A stretch of 64,000 bases of DNA from Oscillatoriophycideae cyanobacterium NC_groundwater_1537_Pr4_S-0.65um_50_18 (GTDB taxonomy: Bacteria; Cyanobacteriota; Cyanobacteriia; Elainellales; Elainellaceae), in NCBI GenBank assembly GCA_016208305.1, contig JACQYI010000006.1, positions 124,001 through 188,000 on the forward strand, written 5' to 3'. Below, one piece after another: positions 27,382 through 37,202 of the stretch (position 1 is its first letter; each line of letters begins with the position of its first letter). Below the pieces are notes generated by a model that was not told where the DNA came from, ran no database searches, and was given only the letters and a program-made list of their open reading frames with translations. Position numbers and translations under genes: made by a program.

Positions 27382-27685
27382 CCTCTGCATCAGGCAGCGC
27401 GGCTTGGCGATATCGCCGCAAGGTAACAGCTTAGATTGTGTGCGTATTCTACTAGAGGCCGGAGCCGACCCTCAACAGCGCTATGCCCCCAACGCAACGG
27501 CTGCCAACGCCGAAACCTTTCAGGCATCATATGGGTTTGCAATCCCCGGTACAACTGCGATCGACCATGCTCTAGCCATTTATGATTATTGGCTCGATCG
27601 AAGTGCTACGGAAGAAGTCAATAGCGCCATTGTGGCAGCAACAGCAGAATGTCTCCGGCTGTTGCAGCAGTCAGCAAAGCTTTAG
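27382..27685 (+). pseudogene. Ankyrin-repeat gene remnant, frameshifted
   Basis: In one frame 27382-27423 reads PLHQAARLGDIAAR then a stop, the first half of an ankyrin repeat. In the next frame, from about 27421, the sequence reads GNSLDCVRILLEAGADPQQRY, the second half of a repeat, and continues with a helical tail to the stop at 27685. An internal deletion joining two repeats out of frame explains both parts. A TTG at 27404 could start a 93-aa frame, but that product would hold only half a repeat. Confidence 0.6.
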
Positions 27686-27708
27686 AGTGCTCTGCACATG
27701 CGTTGCGC

Positions 27709-28449
27709 CTATCGTGTTAGGGCTTCAAACTGTTTTTCCCAAGATTCGTGATTGCCTCTGGCAACCTGAATAATGGGCGAAAAGCCAATCAGCGTACAGA
27801 CCAGCCAGTTGACCAGATTCATCGGAAAGCGCATCGGACGGGCAATATCCAGAAATAGCACGACGCGATAATCTTCCGTTTCATTCCAGACTTCGTGGTA
27901 AAAGGTATCGTCAAAAATTAGGCTCTTGCCTTCTTCCCAATAGGCAATTTGATGATCCACACGGATGCGGCATTTCTCTCTTGGCTCCGGGACTTTCAAG
28001 CCTAAATGGTAGCGAATTAGTCCCTTATGCTTACCACGATGCTCTGGAATATGCTTTCCTGGAGCCAAAATTGAGAAAAAGGCCACCTTTAGGCCAGGAA
28101 TTTTTTGGAGTAACCGGGTGGTTTCGGGACAGCGATCGCAGTTTCCTTGAGCCTTAAAGCCAAAGGCATAGAAGAAGTAGGTCTTCCACAGATTGTCGTT
28201 GGCTATTCCCTGCTGTCGAGGCGAAATGTCCTGGAAGTTGGGCAAAACCTCAGCATGGAGCATAACCTGATCTAGCTCTTGACGAATTACCTGCCAGTTT
28301 GCCTCCAGCTCTGCTGCCCAAGGAAATTGCGCCTTGCTGAAAAATACCGAGTCTCCCACCTTAGAGGACTTTACCGCTAATTCCTCAATTTTTTTAACCC
28401 AAGACGCATTAGGACTAAAGTTCTCAATGTTTCTAGCTAAACCTTTCAT
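27709..28449 (-). CDS. Aspartyl/asparaginyl beta-hydroxylase family protein
   Basis: This 246-aa enzyme is of the AspH/LpxO-type Fe(II)/2-oxoglutarate family. The start ATG at 28449 is fixed by GAGGAG 5 nt upstream; an upstream in-frame start at 28539 has no such signal. Core motifs: ILAPGKHIPEHRGKHKGLIRYH, cut here at 20, with the metal histidine, then SLIFDDTFYHEVWN with the second histidine and RVVLFLDIARP. A C-terminal hydrophobic stretch (NLVNWLVCTLIGFSPII) suggests membrane association, as in LpxO-like enzymes acting on lipids. The substrate is unknown. Confidence 0.85.
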   Translation of the reverse strand: MKGLARNIENFSPNASWVKKIEELAVKSSKVGDSVFFSKAQFPWAAELEANWQVIRQELDQVMLHAEVLPNFQDISPRQQGIANDNLWKTYFFYAFGFKAQGNCDRCPETTRLLQKIPGLKVAFFSILAPGKHIPEHRGKHKGLIRYHLGLKVPEPREKCRIRVDHQIAYWEEGKSLIFDDTFYHEVWNETEDYRVVLFLDIARPMRFPMNLVNWLVCTLIGFSPIIQVARGNHESWEKQFEALTR

Positions 28450-28757
28450 GCACTCCTCAAGTGTGAATGTAGTGTGGCTGTAGCCATTTATTCCTACTCT
28501 ATCGGTGTTAGGGCAGCAACCTTGGGGTAGGAGCACCACAGAAGTATCCTAGTCATCATGACTACTGCCCATACCATCTTAAAGCTGCGTTTTAAATTGT
28601 GAAACCCTTTGCAGCAGCTCAAGAGCAGATCACAAGCAAACCATCCGCACGAAAGTTGGTATTCCCTTCCTCAGGTTCGCTCTGTTTTTTATCTATTTCT
28701 CTGCACATAGAGCTAATCCTGTGCTAACCTTATATTCGGTCTGATAAACCTGGCTTT
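28450..28757. other. Gap between hydroxylase gene and tRNA-Lys
   Basis: It holds the hydroxylase promoter on the minus strand and the tRNA promoter on the plus strand. Nothing else was recognised. Confidence 0.4.
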
Positions 28758-28829
28758 GGGTCGCTAGCTCAGTGGTAGAGCACTCGGCTTTTAACCGATC
28801 GGTCCTGGGTTCGAATCCCAGGCGACCCA
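28758..28829 (+). tRNA. tRNA-Lys (anticodon UUU)
   Basis: A complete 72-nt cloverleaf. The acceptor stem GGGTCGC pairs with GCGACCC. The D arm contains AGCTCAGTGGTAGAGC. The anticodon loop is CTTTTAA with TTT. The T arm is CTGGG-TTCGAAT-CCCAG, with discriminator A. CCA is not encoded, as is usual in cyanobacteria. A T5 tract follows within two bases of the end. Confidence 0.97.
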
Positions 28830-28852
28830 TTTTTAAGATAAGGATTGAGGTG

Positions 28853-29692
28853 CTAGTTGTGAGTGACGCCACTTGGCATGATAGTCCCTCTCAAATCAGC
28901 TTTGTTGAGATTGGTCTGGTTGATATTTGCATTAATCAAAACAGCCTCGCTCAGGTCACATTCGCTGAGGTTGGCCCAACTCAGATTGGCGCGATAAAGA
29001 TTGGCACGCCTCAGGTTTGCCCCTCGCAAAGATGTCCAGCTCAAATTAACGTTTCTGCCGTTAACTCGCCCCAAGTTGGCATTGATTAAGTTAGAGCTGA
29101 TAATGCGAGCGCGGCTCAAATCTGCCTCTCGCAAATCAGCTTCTTCCAAATTCGTTCCATGAACGATCGCCCCGACAAGACTGGCACCTTCTAAGATGGC
29201 ACCCCCCATAATGGCATTAGAAAGATTGACGCCCTCTAAGATAGCTCTGGTCAGATCTACGCCAATGAGCTTAGCGCGATGTAGGCTGGCATAACTGAGG
29301 TTAGCTTCGCACAAATTAGCTTGACTAAAATTAGCTTCGCCCAAATTAGATTCTGGTAAATTCACTCGGTTGAGGTTGGCAGAAATTAACCGAGCGCCCC
29401 GCAGCCCTGCCCGACTGAGATCGGCTTCGTAGAGATTGGCGTGACTCAGTTCTGCACCAATCAAGTTGGCTTCAATGAGTGTGGCTTGGCTTAAGTCTGT
29501 ATGGCTGAGCTTAGCTTCTCGCAAGTTTGCCGAACTGAGATCTGCACCTCGCAAAATCGCTTGACTGAGATCGGCTCGACGAAAGCTAATGCCTCTCAAG
29601 TCTTTGCCGCTCAAATTGACTCCAACTAGCGCGATTTCCTGAAAGTCTCTTTCTCCTGCGGCATAGCGGCTCAGTATCTCCTCAACATACAT
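28853..29692 (-). CDS. Pentapeptide-repeat protein
   Basis: The 279-aa product is almost entirely tandem A(D/N)LXX pentapeptides from about residue 26 to 270, for example ADLSQ, ANLRE and ANLIG. They fold as a right-handed quadrilateral beta-helix. The N-terminal 25 residues (MYVEEILSRYAAGERDFQEI) are the usual cap that starts many cyanobacterial members. There is no signal peptide, so it is probably cytoplasmic. Such proteins are abundant in cyanobacteria and mostly of unknown function. It is convergent with tRNA-Lys, 23 nt away. Confidence 0.93.
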   Translation of the reverse strand: MYVEEILSRYAAGERDFQEIALVGVNLSGKDLRGISFRRADLSQAILRGADLSSANLREAKLSHTDLSQATLIEANLIGAELSHANLYEADLSRAGLRGARLISANLNRVNLPESNLGEANFSQANLCEANLSYASLHRAKLIGVDLTRAILEGVNLSNAIMGGAILEGASLVGAIVHGTNLEEADLREADLSRARIISSNLINANLGRVNGRNVNLSWTSLRGANLRRANLYRANLSWANLSECDLSEAVLINANINQTNLNKADLRGTIMPSGVTHN

Positions 29693-30172
29693 GGGTTATA
29701 GGCTCTTTAAGGGTGATCAGTTCTAAGTTAATAAAGCTCATTAATACAGGGCATACTTCCCAAAAAAATGCTTGATCTTGTGCGCTGAGGTTAGAACAAG
29801 CGCAAAGATAGATTGTGGGTTTAGATTGCCCCAAATTGGTGGGGAATGTTCTTCACTTGCCGTTTATTTTTTATAAGGGGTTTATAAGCGCCCATTGCAA
29901 AAAGATAAACATCGTTTCTGAAACACCGCTACTGAGTCATCGGTTGCGTTTCAAATAGTGAGTAGTCGCCAATCTTACCCTATCGGTGCACTATTTCATC
30001 TGGATATGGCTGTTTATTTTAGGAAGGACACTCAACGCTCCTTCTCAAACAAAATTCAGGGCTGCAACTAGCAACCTCTTGCTTAGCTATTCATACAAAA
30101 GGGAATTTTTTTATTATCTGATGATTATCCGATTTTGCGGTTCATCTGCGATCGATAGCACTTGCGCCCAGC
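29693..30172. other. Gap between CDF and pentapeptide genes
   Basis: These 480 nt of AT-rich DNA include the pentapeptide gene promoter. A plus-strand frame at 29986-30219 has no RBS and overlaps the CDF gene end, so I do not call it. Confidence 0.4.
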
Positions 30173-31129
30173 TCATTTGCGATCGCCTTTTTTGTAACGC
30201 TTGTGACGCCCAGGATTGAGCGAATCTTGCCAAGGCCGTGAGGTATCAGCAACATTTTTGACGTAAATCTTGGCTCTGACTGCGCCGTATCGCTCTCGCA
30301 GAATATTTTCTAGCCGTTCGCCAATCAAGTGAGCCACGCCCATAAATTCTGGGTGTAGCAGCACATACATGCGGATAAAAAGCTGGCGACCAATCACGCC
30401 CTGAGAGCGTACTTTGGGACAGCCTGAAACGCCCTCTACCTGAGCCGCAATCTGCACCAGTGCCTCTGGCGCGATCGCCATTTGAGACACCAAAGAGGGT
30501 AATTGGCGCTCGAGAATGCGCCAGAGGCTAGGAGCCAGCATGAGCGTCAGGAAGACGGTCAGCAGGGGGTCAAGCCAGAGATATCCCTGCGAAATGCCGA
30601 TTAATCCGATGAGCATCAGCCCGGTTAGCCAAATATCTTGCAAAATATGATTGGCGTTGTCGCGCAACATGGGGTTGCCTAATATTGCCGCCTGGTTGCG
30701 CTCGAACAGTACCAGACAAATATGCACGGCAACGACTGTGCTCAGCAGCAAAACCAAGGATAAATCGACGGTCAGATCGGGTGCGGCAGCCGCAGATTTG
30801 ACAAAGTCCTGAAAATAGAACAGGCAAATTGCCAGAATTGTAAAGCCAATAAACCCCAAAAAAGCGACTAAGGCCAGCACTGCAACCGTATGGTGTGGCC
30901 GATGAGTTCGCAATTCTTGCCCTGCCGCCTGCCGCCTAGAAATGGTGGCAGTCAGGCTCAAAACGATGCTAAAGCAATCCAGAAGGGTATGCAGAAAGTC
31001 TGCCAAAATGCTGAGCGATCGCGTTGTCCAGCTCGCCCAAAATTTCACTGCTAGTACAAGCAGCGTTATCCACAAAGTAACCAGTAAAACCTGATAACTT
31101 GCGCGATACTGATTATCTACGTCGCCCAT
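30173..31129 (-). CDS. Cation diffusion facilitator family transporter
   Basis: CDF proteins export Zn2+, Fe2+, Mn2+ or similar ions by proton antiport. The 318-aa product has about six membrane helices and a cytoplasmic C-terminal domain. Metal-site motifs are visible in helix 2 (ILADFLHTLLDC, with D, H and D in register) and helix 5 (DNANHILQDIW). The C-terminal domain has LFIRMYVLLHPEFMGVAHLIG in place of the common HV-pattern, and the tail is basic (GRHKRYKKGDRK). Metal specificity cannot be read. Confidence 0.88.
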   Translation of the reverse strand: MGDVDNQYRASYQVLLVTLWITLLVLAVKFWASWTTRSLSILADFLHTLLDCFSIVLSLTATISRRQAAGQELRTHRPHHTVAVLALVAFLGFIGFTILAICLFYFQDFVKSAAAAPDLTVDLSLVLLLSTVVAVHICLVLFERNQAAILGNPMLRDNANHILQDIWLTGLMLIGLIGISQGYLWLDPLLTVFLTLMLAPSLWRILERQLPSLVSQMAIAPEALVQIAAQVEGVSGCPKVRSQGVIGRQLFIRMYVLLHPEFMGVAHLIGERLENILRERYGAVRAKIYVKNVADTSRPWQDSLNPGRHKRYKKGDRK

Positions 31130-31207
31130 GAGCCAGAGGCTAGCATAAAATCTGCTTGCACCTATGGGGGGGCAAAGCCCTCAATGCAGGCTTTCGAGTT
31201 AAAAAAT

Positions 31208-31242
31208 ATGGGCCTGGGCGTACAGTATGTACTCAAACCCAT
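31208..31242 (-). terminator. Possible terminator of the nitrate operon
   Basis: On the minus strand ATGGG and CCCAT, with inner GTAC/GTAC pairing, enclose an imperfect stem followed directly by ATTTTTT. It lies about 95 nt after the stop of the last gene of the operon. The stem is imperfect, so this is tentative. Confidence 0.4.
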
Positions 31243-31336
31243 GCCCTGTTTTAAACTTTTTAGAAATAAATTTTGATGGAATGAGCAATCCGCGCTCGTC
31301 TCACAAAAGATTTATCCTTCAACTAAGCAATAATCT

Positions 31337-31753
31337 TTAACGAGCCACTATCCAAAATTCAGTAAAAATTTTCCGAATGTTATGCACTTTGCTATAGATT
31401 CTCAAAGCAAAGGCAACAGACTTTCCCCACTGCCGAAAAGCTTCTAAGGTTTCTTGGATATGCCTAGATAAAATCTGGGAGGCCGTCTGCCACTGTTTTG
31501 CTAACGGAATAGGCTGGATGGGGTTAGCGATAGGAGATGCGATCGCCTTTATATCTGCGATCGCCTTCACTTGTTTAACGGCCTCCTTCTCTGTCTGCGG
31601 GAAGTAGGTTATCCAACGTCCTGTAACCGGATCGCGGGAGCATTCAAAAGGGCTGGTTTTCAGAGGTTTGTTGCAGGGTTTGGGCAAACCAGGTCTAGAA
31701 ACTAGAAGTCGGGCAGCAACGGGGGATTTTCTAGGGTTAGTCATGAACGACAT
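31337..31753 (-). CDS. Unrecognised 138-aa protein at the end of the nitrate operon
   Basis: Its start overlaps the 3' end of narB by 17 nt (ATG 31753) or 8 nt (ATG 31744), which implies translational coupling. The product is basic. Its N-terminal half is P/K/R-rich ([20 protein letters not shown]) and contains [20 protein letters not shown]. Its C-terminal half is predicted helical ([21 protein letters not shown]). There is no signal peptide. It does not look like NarM, the known nitrate reductase maturation protein. Position makes a role in nitrate reduction possible but there is no direct support. Confidence 0.65.
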   Translation of the reverse strand: MSFMTNPRKSPVAARLLVSRPGLPKPCNKPLKTSPFECSRDPVTGRWITYFPQTEKEAVKQVKAIADIKAIASPIANPIQPIPLAKQWQTASQILSRHIQETLEAFRQWGKSVAFALRIYSKVHNIRKIFTEFWIVAR

Positions 31754-33932
31754 CTCTAATTGCAGGGATCAGTTGGCTGGTCTTGCAGAAATCAGTAGAT
31801 GCAGTGTGAATAGGTGCGAGCTGAACCGCACAGGCTTTTAACTCAGGCTCTAACGAGTCGGGACAAGCGATTGGATGAGTTAAGGCGTTGACCTCCGCCT
31901 GCTCTGCCCAGAGCGCTCCCCAATGCATAGGCAAGAAAACGGTACCCGGCGCGATCGCCCGAGTCACGACAGCCGGACAACAGGCCGCACCCCGACGGGA
32001 GCGAATTTCTACCAAACCCTTATCTTCTATACCCAACTTTTGGGCATCTCGTGGATGAATTTCCACAAAAGGATTGGGATGCATTTGACGAATCTTTTCT
32101 ATTCTGCCTGTTCGAGCCTGCGTATGCCAATGCCCATAAAGTCTGCCTGTCGTCAGCACATAGGGGTATTCTGCGTCAGGTGGCTCTGCCAAACCTTTGG
32201 AATGGTAGGCTCCAAACCGAGCGCGTCCATCAGGCGTAAGAAAGTGGCGATCGGTATAAAGGCGCTGGGTGGGTTGACCCGCCTCAGAACAAGGCCACTG
32301 CGTCGGGCCATTTTCCTGAAGGTAGGCATGGCTAAGCGCCGACTGATCACAAGGGCGATCGCGCGTGAGCTGAATAAACTCAGAGCGGACATCGGCTGAA
32401 TTTGAAAACTGAAACTGCTCAGCAAACCCCAAGCGCCGCCCTACTTCAGCAAAAATTTCCCAATCCCCTTTGGCTTCGCCCATCGGAGAACGAAAAGCAG
32501 GGCAATAGGTCACCATCCGCTCGGAATTGGTCATCGTTCCTGCTTTTTCACTCCATTGAGTAGCAGGCAACAAAATATGGGCATAGGCAGCCGTTTCTGA
32601 AGGGTAGTAAGCATCTTGATAGACCGTCAGAGGCGATCGCCGCAGTGCTTTTTTTGTTCGCTCCAAGTCTGGCATACTCACCGCCGGATTGGTGGCAGCT
32701 ATCCAAAGAAAGTCAACTAATCCTGCTTCTAGACCTGTAATCATTTCCCAGGCCGATCGTCCAGCATGGGCAGAAATTTGACCGGAGGGTAAATGCCAGA
32801 ACTGCTCAACTTCGGCTCTGTGCTGCGAATTTTTGACCGATCGATACCCCGGTAATAAGTTGGATAACCCCCCTGCTTCGCGTCCGCCCATCGCGTTAGG
32901 CTGTCCGGTAAGGGAAAACGGCCCTGAACCTGGCCTGCCGATGCTGCCTGTCATCAGGTGAAGATTGATGATCGATCGCACCTTTGCCGTACCTTCGCTC
33001 GATTGGTTGATACCCATAGACCAAAGCGAAAGAATCTGCTGAGCATCGCGCCAGTAGCGAGCGGCAGCCTCTACATCTTCGGGCTGGATGCCGCAGAGGT
33101 GGGCGACTCTCTGGGGGGGATAATGCTCTAGCACCTTGGCATAGTCGGCAAAGCCGCTGGTGCATTCGTCAATGAAGGGAGAATCGATCGCTCCCCACTT
33201 TAGCAACAGATGACCAATGCCGTTGAGCAAGTCGATATCGCTGCCTGGATGGATGGCAAGGTGAAGATCGGCCACATCCGCTGTTGGCGTAGCGCGCGGA
33301 TCGACCACGATCATCTTGACGTGAGCGTTTTGCTTGTGGTGTCTGCGGAGGCGGTTAAAGGCGATCGGATGGCATTCTGCCATGTTTGCGCCAATGATGA
33401 AGGCGCAGTCAGTTAGCTCTAAGTCTTCATAGCAGCAGGGCGGGCCATCTGACCCCAAGCTTTGCACATAGCCTGCCACCGCCGAAGACATGCACAGCCG
33501 CGAGTTGGCATCAAAATTATTGGTGCCCAAACAGCCTTTCATTAGCTTTTGGGCAACGTAGTAGTCTTCAGTTTGAAACTGTCCTGAACCGTACATGCAG
33601 AGCGCATCTGCGCCGCTGGTTAGGCGCACAGTTTGGATGTGAGCCACAATTCGATCGATCGCCTCATCCCAGCTAGCCGCTCGAAACGGCTCATCTAGCG
33701 AGTCTCGCATCATCGGATGCAGCAACCGATCGCACCCCAACGGCTCGGCCACGGTGGCTCCCTTGACGCACACCATCCCCTGACTAGAGGGGTGGGAGCG
33801 ATCGCCCCGCACTTTCCATTTCTCGATGCCTTTCTCGGTTGATCCGTTAGAGGCAGAGGCTGCCACGGGAAGAATCTCTAGACCACAGCCGACACCACAG
33901 TAGGGACAAAGGGTTTTTACGGGGGCAGTCAT
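31737..33932 (-). CDS. narB: Ferredoxin-nitrate reductase
   Basis: NarB reduces nitrate to nitrite with electrons from ferredoxin, using a [4Fe-4S] cluster and bis-MGD molybdenum cofactor. The cluster cysteines are C9, C12, C16 and C55 (CPYCGVGC and MVCVKG). The [11 protein letters not shown] loop places the probable Mo-ligand cysteine, and the C-terminal molybdopterin-dinucleotide domain shows [17 protein letters not shown]. At 731 aa it has normal length for cyanobacterial NarB. It follows nrtD by 131 nt in the nirA operon. Confidence 0.97.
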   Translation of the reverse strand: MTAPVKTLCPYCGVGCGLEILPVAASASNGSTEKGIEKWKVRGDRSHPSSQGMVCVKGATVAEPLGCDRLLHPMMRDSLDEPFRAASWDEAIDRIVAHIQTVRLTSGADALCMYGSGQFQTEDYYVAQKLMKGCLGTNNFDANSRLCMSSAVAGYVQSLGSDGPPCCYEDLELTDCAFIIGANMAECHPIAFNRLRRHHKQNAHVKMIVVDPRATPTADVADLHLAIHPGSDIDLLNGIGHLLLKWGAIDSPFIDECTSGFADYAKVLEHYPPQRVAHLCGIQPEDVEAAARYWRDAQQILSLWSMGINQSSEGTAKVRSIINLHLMTGSIGRPGSGPFSLTGQPNAMGGREAGGLSNLLPGYRSVKNSQHRAEVEQFWHLPSGQISAHAGRSAWEMITGLEAGLVDFLWIAATNPAVSMPDLERTKKALRRSPLTVYQDAYYPSETAAYAHILLPATQWSEKAGTMTNSERMVTYCPAFRSPMGEAKGDWEIFAEVGRRLGFAEQFQFSNSADVRSEFIQLTRDRPCDQSALSHAYLQENGPTQWPCSEAGQPTQRLYTDRHFLTPDGRARFGAYHSKGLAEPPDAEYPYVLTTGRLYGHWHTQARTGRIEKIRQMHPNPFVEIHPRDAQKLGIEDKGLVEIRSRRGAACCPAVVTRAIAPGTVFLPMHWGALWAEQAEVNALTHPIACPDSLEPELKACAVQLAPIHTASTDFCKTSQLIPAIRDVVHD

Positions 33933-34063
33933 GGGCTTTTAGAAAGATGAAGGATAGGGGAGGTGAAAGTGCGGCACTGCTGGGAAGAAATTTATGCCGC
34001 AGCGGAGCGCGCCATCCGAACATAAATACCTGCTAAAAAATGCCTGCCAAAAGTCAGCAATAC

Positions 34064-34912
34064 CTATTCATCGTCGTCATGGGCATAGCGACGGTAGAGA
34101 TAATCGAGCGCATGGTTGCGTAGCTCGTAGTAGCGGGGATCTTCCATCACCTGTGTGCGGTTGCGAGGCCGATGAAAGGGAATGGTCATGATTTCGCCCA
34201 CTTTGGCAGCAGGGCCGTTGGTCATCATGACAATGCGATCGGCCAAAAATAGCGCTTCGTCAATGTCATGGGTGATCATGAGGACGGTACAGCGGTGATC
34301 TTGCCAAATTTTGAGCAGTTCCTCTTGCAGCTCCTCTTTGGTAATGGCATCCAGCGCTCCAAACGGCTCGTCCATAATCAAAACTTCAGGCCGAATCGAC
34401 AGAGCACGAGCGATCGCCACCCGCTGCTTCATGCCGCCTGATAGCTGTGCCGGACGCTTGTGGGCAGCTTCAGTCAGTCCCACCATTTCTAGATGTTCCC
34501 AAACCTGAGCTGTGCGTTCTGCCTTGGACTTGTCTGGGAATGCCGCTTTTACCGCCAGATCGACATTTTCGTAAGCCGTTTTCCAGGGCAGCAAACAGTA
34601 GTTTTGAAACACCACCATGCGATCAGGCCCAGGCTTGGTAATCAGGCGATCGCCCACTCTCACTTCCCCCATTGAGGGAGTCGAAAACCCCGACACCATA
34701 TTGAGCAAGGTTGTTTTGCCGCAGCCCGAATGGCCAATCAGGCAGATAAACTCACCTTCATGAATGTCGAGATCGACACCATCTAGGACGGTATAAGGGC
34801 CTCTCGGCGTTTGGTAAATCTTAGAAACATTCTTGATGCTTAAGAAAGAGCTGGTTTCTAGACCAGGAGAAGCATCGAGAGTTTTGCTATCTAGAGCTTG
34901 CATAGGTTGCAT
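34064..34912 (-). CDS. nrtD: Nitrate ABC transporter ATPase NrtD
   Basis: NrtD is one of the two ATP-binding subunits of the nitrate/nitrite importer. Motifs: Walker A GHSGCGKTT, Q-loop VFQNYCLLPW, signature LSGGMKQRVAIARAL, Walker B VLIMDEPFGALD and H-loop MITHDIDEA. I choose the ATG at 34912 (282 aa); a TTG one codon earlier is the alternative. No SD is visible. The acidic tail AHDDDE is unremarkable. Confidence 0.95.
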   Translation of the reverse strand: MQPMQALDSKTLDASPGLETSSFLSIKNVSKIYQTPRGPYTVLDGVDLDIHEGEFICLIGHSGCGKTTLLNMVSGFSTPSMGEVRVGDRLITKPGPDRMVVFQNYCLLPWKTAYENVDLAVKAAFPDKSKAERTAQVWEHLEMVGLTEAAHKRPAQLSGGMKQRVAIARALSIRPEVLIMDEPFGALDAITKEELQEELLKIWQDHRCTVLMITHDIDEALFLADRIVMMTNGPAAKVGEIMTIPFHRPRNRTQVMEDPRYYELRNHALDYLYRRYAHDDDE

Positions 34913-34996
34913 CAAGGAGAATGGGTGAGTGGAGGGAGAGAGAGATCAGCGCGAAATGAGGTGAGAAATCAGACCGATGAGGATATTTGGGAAGGA

Positions 34997-35048
34997 CGGG
35001 TTTAGCGGTCAAATCCTTTGCAGGACGGCGATAGGTCTGCTAAACCCG
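34997..35048. repeat. Hairpin in the nrtC-nrtD gap
   Basis: CGGGTTTAGC (34997-35006) and GCTAAACCCG (35039-35048) form a 10-bp stem with a 32-nt loop. The arm sequence GGTTTAGCGGT recurs at about 57616 upstream of cysK, so this looks like a dispersed cyanobacterial repeat rather than an operon-specific signal. It could tune nrtD-narB levels. Confidence 0.6.
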
Positions 35049-35082
35049 CCCGTACAGCTTGCGGATTGATTCAATCCACCAT

Positions 35083-37104
35083 CTAAGCGGCCTTAAGTTT
35101 CTGAGAGATGGCAGGATCGAGCGGGATTTCCACCACGCTGTAGTCACGCCGAATCTCGAAGCTGTCGATGTAGGCCGTGGGATGGTCAGGATCAAACATC
35201 ACGCCATCAAACAGCGCAAAGGGTAGACGAGAGGGTTCGCTACGGGGCAGGTCTAGTTGCGTTGCAGCTTCCCAGAACAAATCAAGGCGGCGCACCCGTT
35301 CGATCACTTCAATCCAGTTTTTGGGGAAAGGGGTGATGCCCCAGCGGGCAAATTGGGTGAGAATCCACAGCGCCTCGCTGCGGCTGGGGAAATTGGCATT
35401 GTCCACAAAGAATTGGTTGAACCGCAGCATTTGCTGAGGGGGTTGATCGGTGCCAAATTGATAGGGATCGATGAAACCAGGTCGGGTAAAGACTGGGTCG
35501 GTGCCCAAATATTCTGGACGACACAGGATCTCAAGGACGCCTTCGCGGTTGCGGCGATCGTCGCAATATTCGCAAGCTTCAATCAGGGCTTTTACCAGCG
35601 CAATATGGGCTTTAGGATATTTTTCTGACCAGTCTTCCCGAATACCCAACACCTTTTCGGGATGCCCTGCCCACAAATCGAGATCGGTACGCACGACAAA
35701 GCCTGTGCCCTCATGCACCGAGTAAGAGTTCCAAGGTTCGCCAGAGCAGTAGCCATCAATGTTGCCCGCCTTGAGGTTAGCCGCCATCTGCGGTGGAGGA
35801 ATCATTTTGAGGGTGACATCGTGATCGGGATCGATGCCGCCCGAAGCCAGCCACTGCCGCAGCAGCAAGTTATGCATGGAGGTAGGATGCACCATGCCGA
35901 GCACATGGGTTTTGTCGTGGGTCTGATCCAGAATGGTCTTGAAGTCTGTAACCGATCGCACCCCTTGCTCATATAGACCTTTGCTCAGGGTGATGGCATT
36001 GCCGTTGCGGCTCATGACCATCGCGGTAATCGTTGGCATCGGAGCAGCGCCCCCGGCTCCCAAGGTTAGCGCTAACGGCATACCTGCAACCATTTGGGCA
36101 GCATCCAGGCGATCGGATGCAATGCCTTCTATGATCGCTTTCCAGCTAGGTTCGCGGCTGAGGGTAACTTGCTCTAGCCCATGTTTTTCAAAGAAGCCCT
36201 TTTCTTTGGCAATGATCAGCGGGGCGCAGTCGGTCAACGGAATAAAGCCAAGGTTGAGATTGACTTTCTCTAGTCCGTTAGAAGCAATGACGGCTGGAGC
36301 TACCTTAACTCGCTTAGAAGCCCGTTTTTGCTGGTTGAGAAAATAGACAATCTCGTTGCGCATAGCGTAGTAAGTAGGGTGGTTAACCACTTCTAGACGG
36401 CGACGCGGACGCGGAATATCGACCTCTAGGATCTGACCGATGTGGGCTTCAGGGCCAGTGGTCAGCATGACAACGCGATCGGACAGCAAGAGCGCCTCAT
36501 CAACGTCGTGCGTCACCATGACTGCCGTCACCTCGTTTTCCTGGCAAATCTGCATCAGCTTTTCCTGCATGTTGCCTCTGGTCAGCGCATCGAGCGCCCC
36601 AAAGGGTTCATCTAGCAGCAGCAGCTTGGGTCGCAGCGCCAGCCCACGAGCGATCGCCACCCGTTGCTTCATCCCCCCTGACAGCTCATGGGGAAACTTA
36701 TCGGCGGCAGGCCGCAGGTTCACTAAATCGATGTGATGCTCGATAATCTCATGTCGCTCCTGCTTGGGCAGATGCTTGAGCGCCGCATCTACGGCTAGGG
36801 CAATGTTTTGTCGCACCGTTCGCCAAGGCAGCAGCGAGTAGTTTTGAAAGATCACCATGCGATCGGGTCCAGGCTGGGTGACTTCTTTGCCCTCTAAAAC
36901 CACCCCGCCTGAAGAAGCGCGATCGAGTCCGGCAATAATATTGAGCAGCGTAGACTTGCCGCAGCCTGAGTGCCCGATGAGCGAGACAAACTCGCCCTTC
37001 TGAATCTTCAGGTCAATGTTTCTGATGGCCACATACTCGCCGCCGTTTGGGAGAGCAAAGATGCGATCGACGCTATCAACTTCAACGAATGCAGGAGTAG
37101 ACAT
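35083..37104 (-). CDS. nrtC: Nitrate ABC transporter ATPase NrtC with fused substrate-binding-like domain
   Basis: NrtC has an N-terminal ABC ATPase (about residues 5-255: GHSGCGKST, LSGGMKQRVAIARGLAL, LLLLDEPFGALDALT, MVTHDVDEA). It is fused through a basic linker to an NrtA-like domain (about 290-660, starting LNLGFIPLTDCAPLIIAKEKG). In the known system this second domain serves inhibition by ammonium. I start it at the ATG at 37104 (673 aa) because MSTPAFVEVDSVDRIF is the normal beginning; an ATG at 37170 adds 22 unrelated residues. No SD. Confidence 0.95.
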   Translation of the reverse strand: MSTPAFVEVDSVDRIFALPNGGEYVAIRNIDLKIQKGEFVSLIGHSGCGKSTLLNIIAGLDRASSGGVVLEGKEVTQPGPDRMVIFQNYSLLPWRTVRQNIALAVDAALKHLPKQERHEIIEHHIDLVNLRPAADKFPHELSGGMKQRVAIARGLALRPKLLLLDEPFGALDALTRGNMQEKLMQICQENEVTAVMVTHDVDEALLLSDRVVMLTTGPEAHIGQILEVDIPRPRRRLEVVNHPTYYAMRNEIVYFLNQQKRASKRVKVAPAVIASNGLEKVNLNLGFIPLTDCAPLIIAKEKGFFEKHGLEQVTLSREPSWKAIIEGIASDRLDAAQMVAGMPLALTLGAGGAAPMPTITAMVMSRNGNAITLSKGLYEQGVRSVTDFKTILDQTHDKTHVLGMVHPTSMHNLLLRQWLASGGIDPDHDVTLKMIPPPQMAANLKAGNIDGYCSGEPWNSYSVHEGTGFVVRTDLDLWAGHPEKVLGIREDWSEKYPKAHIALVKALIEACEYCDDRRNREGVLEILCRPEYLGTDPVFTRPGFIDPYQFGTDQPPQQMLRFNQFFVDNANFPSRSEALWILTQFARWGITPFPKNWIEVIERVRRLDLFWEAATQLDLPRSEPSRLPFALFDGVMFDPDHPTAYIDSFEIRRDYSVVEIPLDPAISQKLKAA

Positions 37105-37202
37105 AAGATCAGGAGAGGAATGAAGGATGTAAGCGACGCCAATGTAGGCTAGGCCGCGATTAGAGACCAATGAAGAGAGCGGAGAGAACGATGTTCTGCC
37201 CT

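Noticed and set aside
27404-27685. A 93-aa gene starting at TTG 27404
   Set aside because: The product would contain only half an ankyrin repeat, and the missing first half is upstream in another frame. A frameshifted remnant explains it better.
28772-29089. Plus-strand frame starting inside tRNA-Lys
   Set aside because: It begins in the tRNA and continues antisense to the pentapeptide gene; its pattern is the complement of the pentapeptide repeat.
31064-31074. TTATCCACA DnaA box
   Set aside because: It is a single copy inside the CDF coding sequence, expected by chance.
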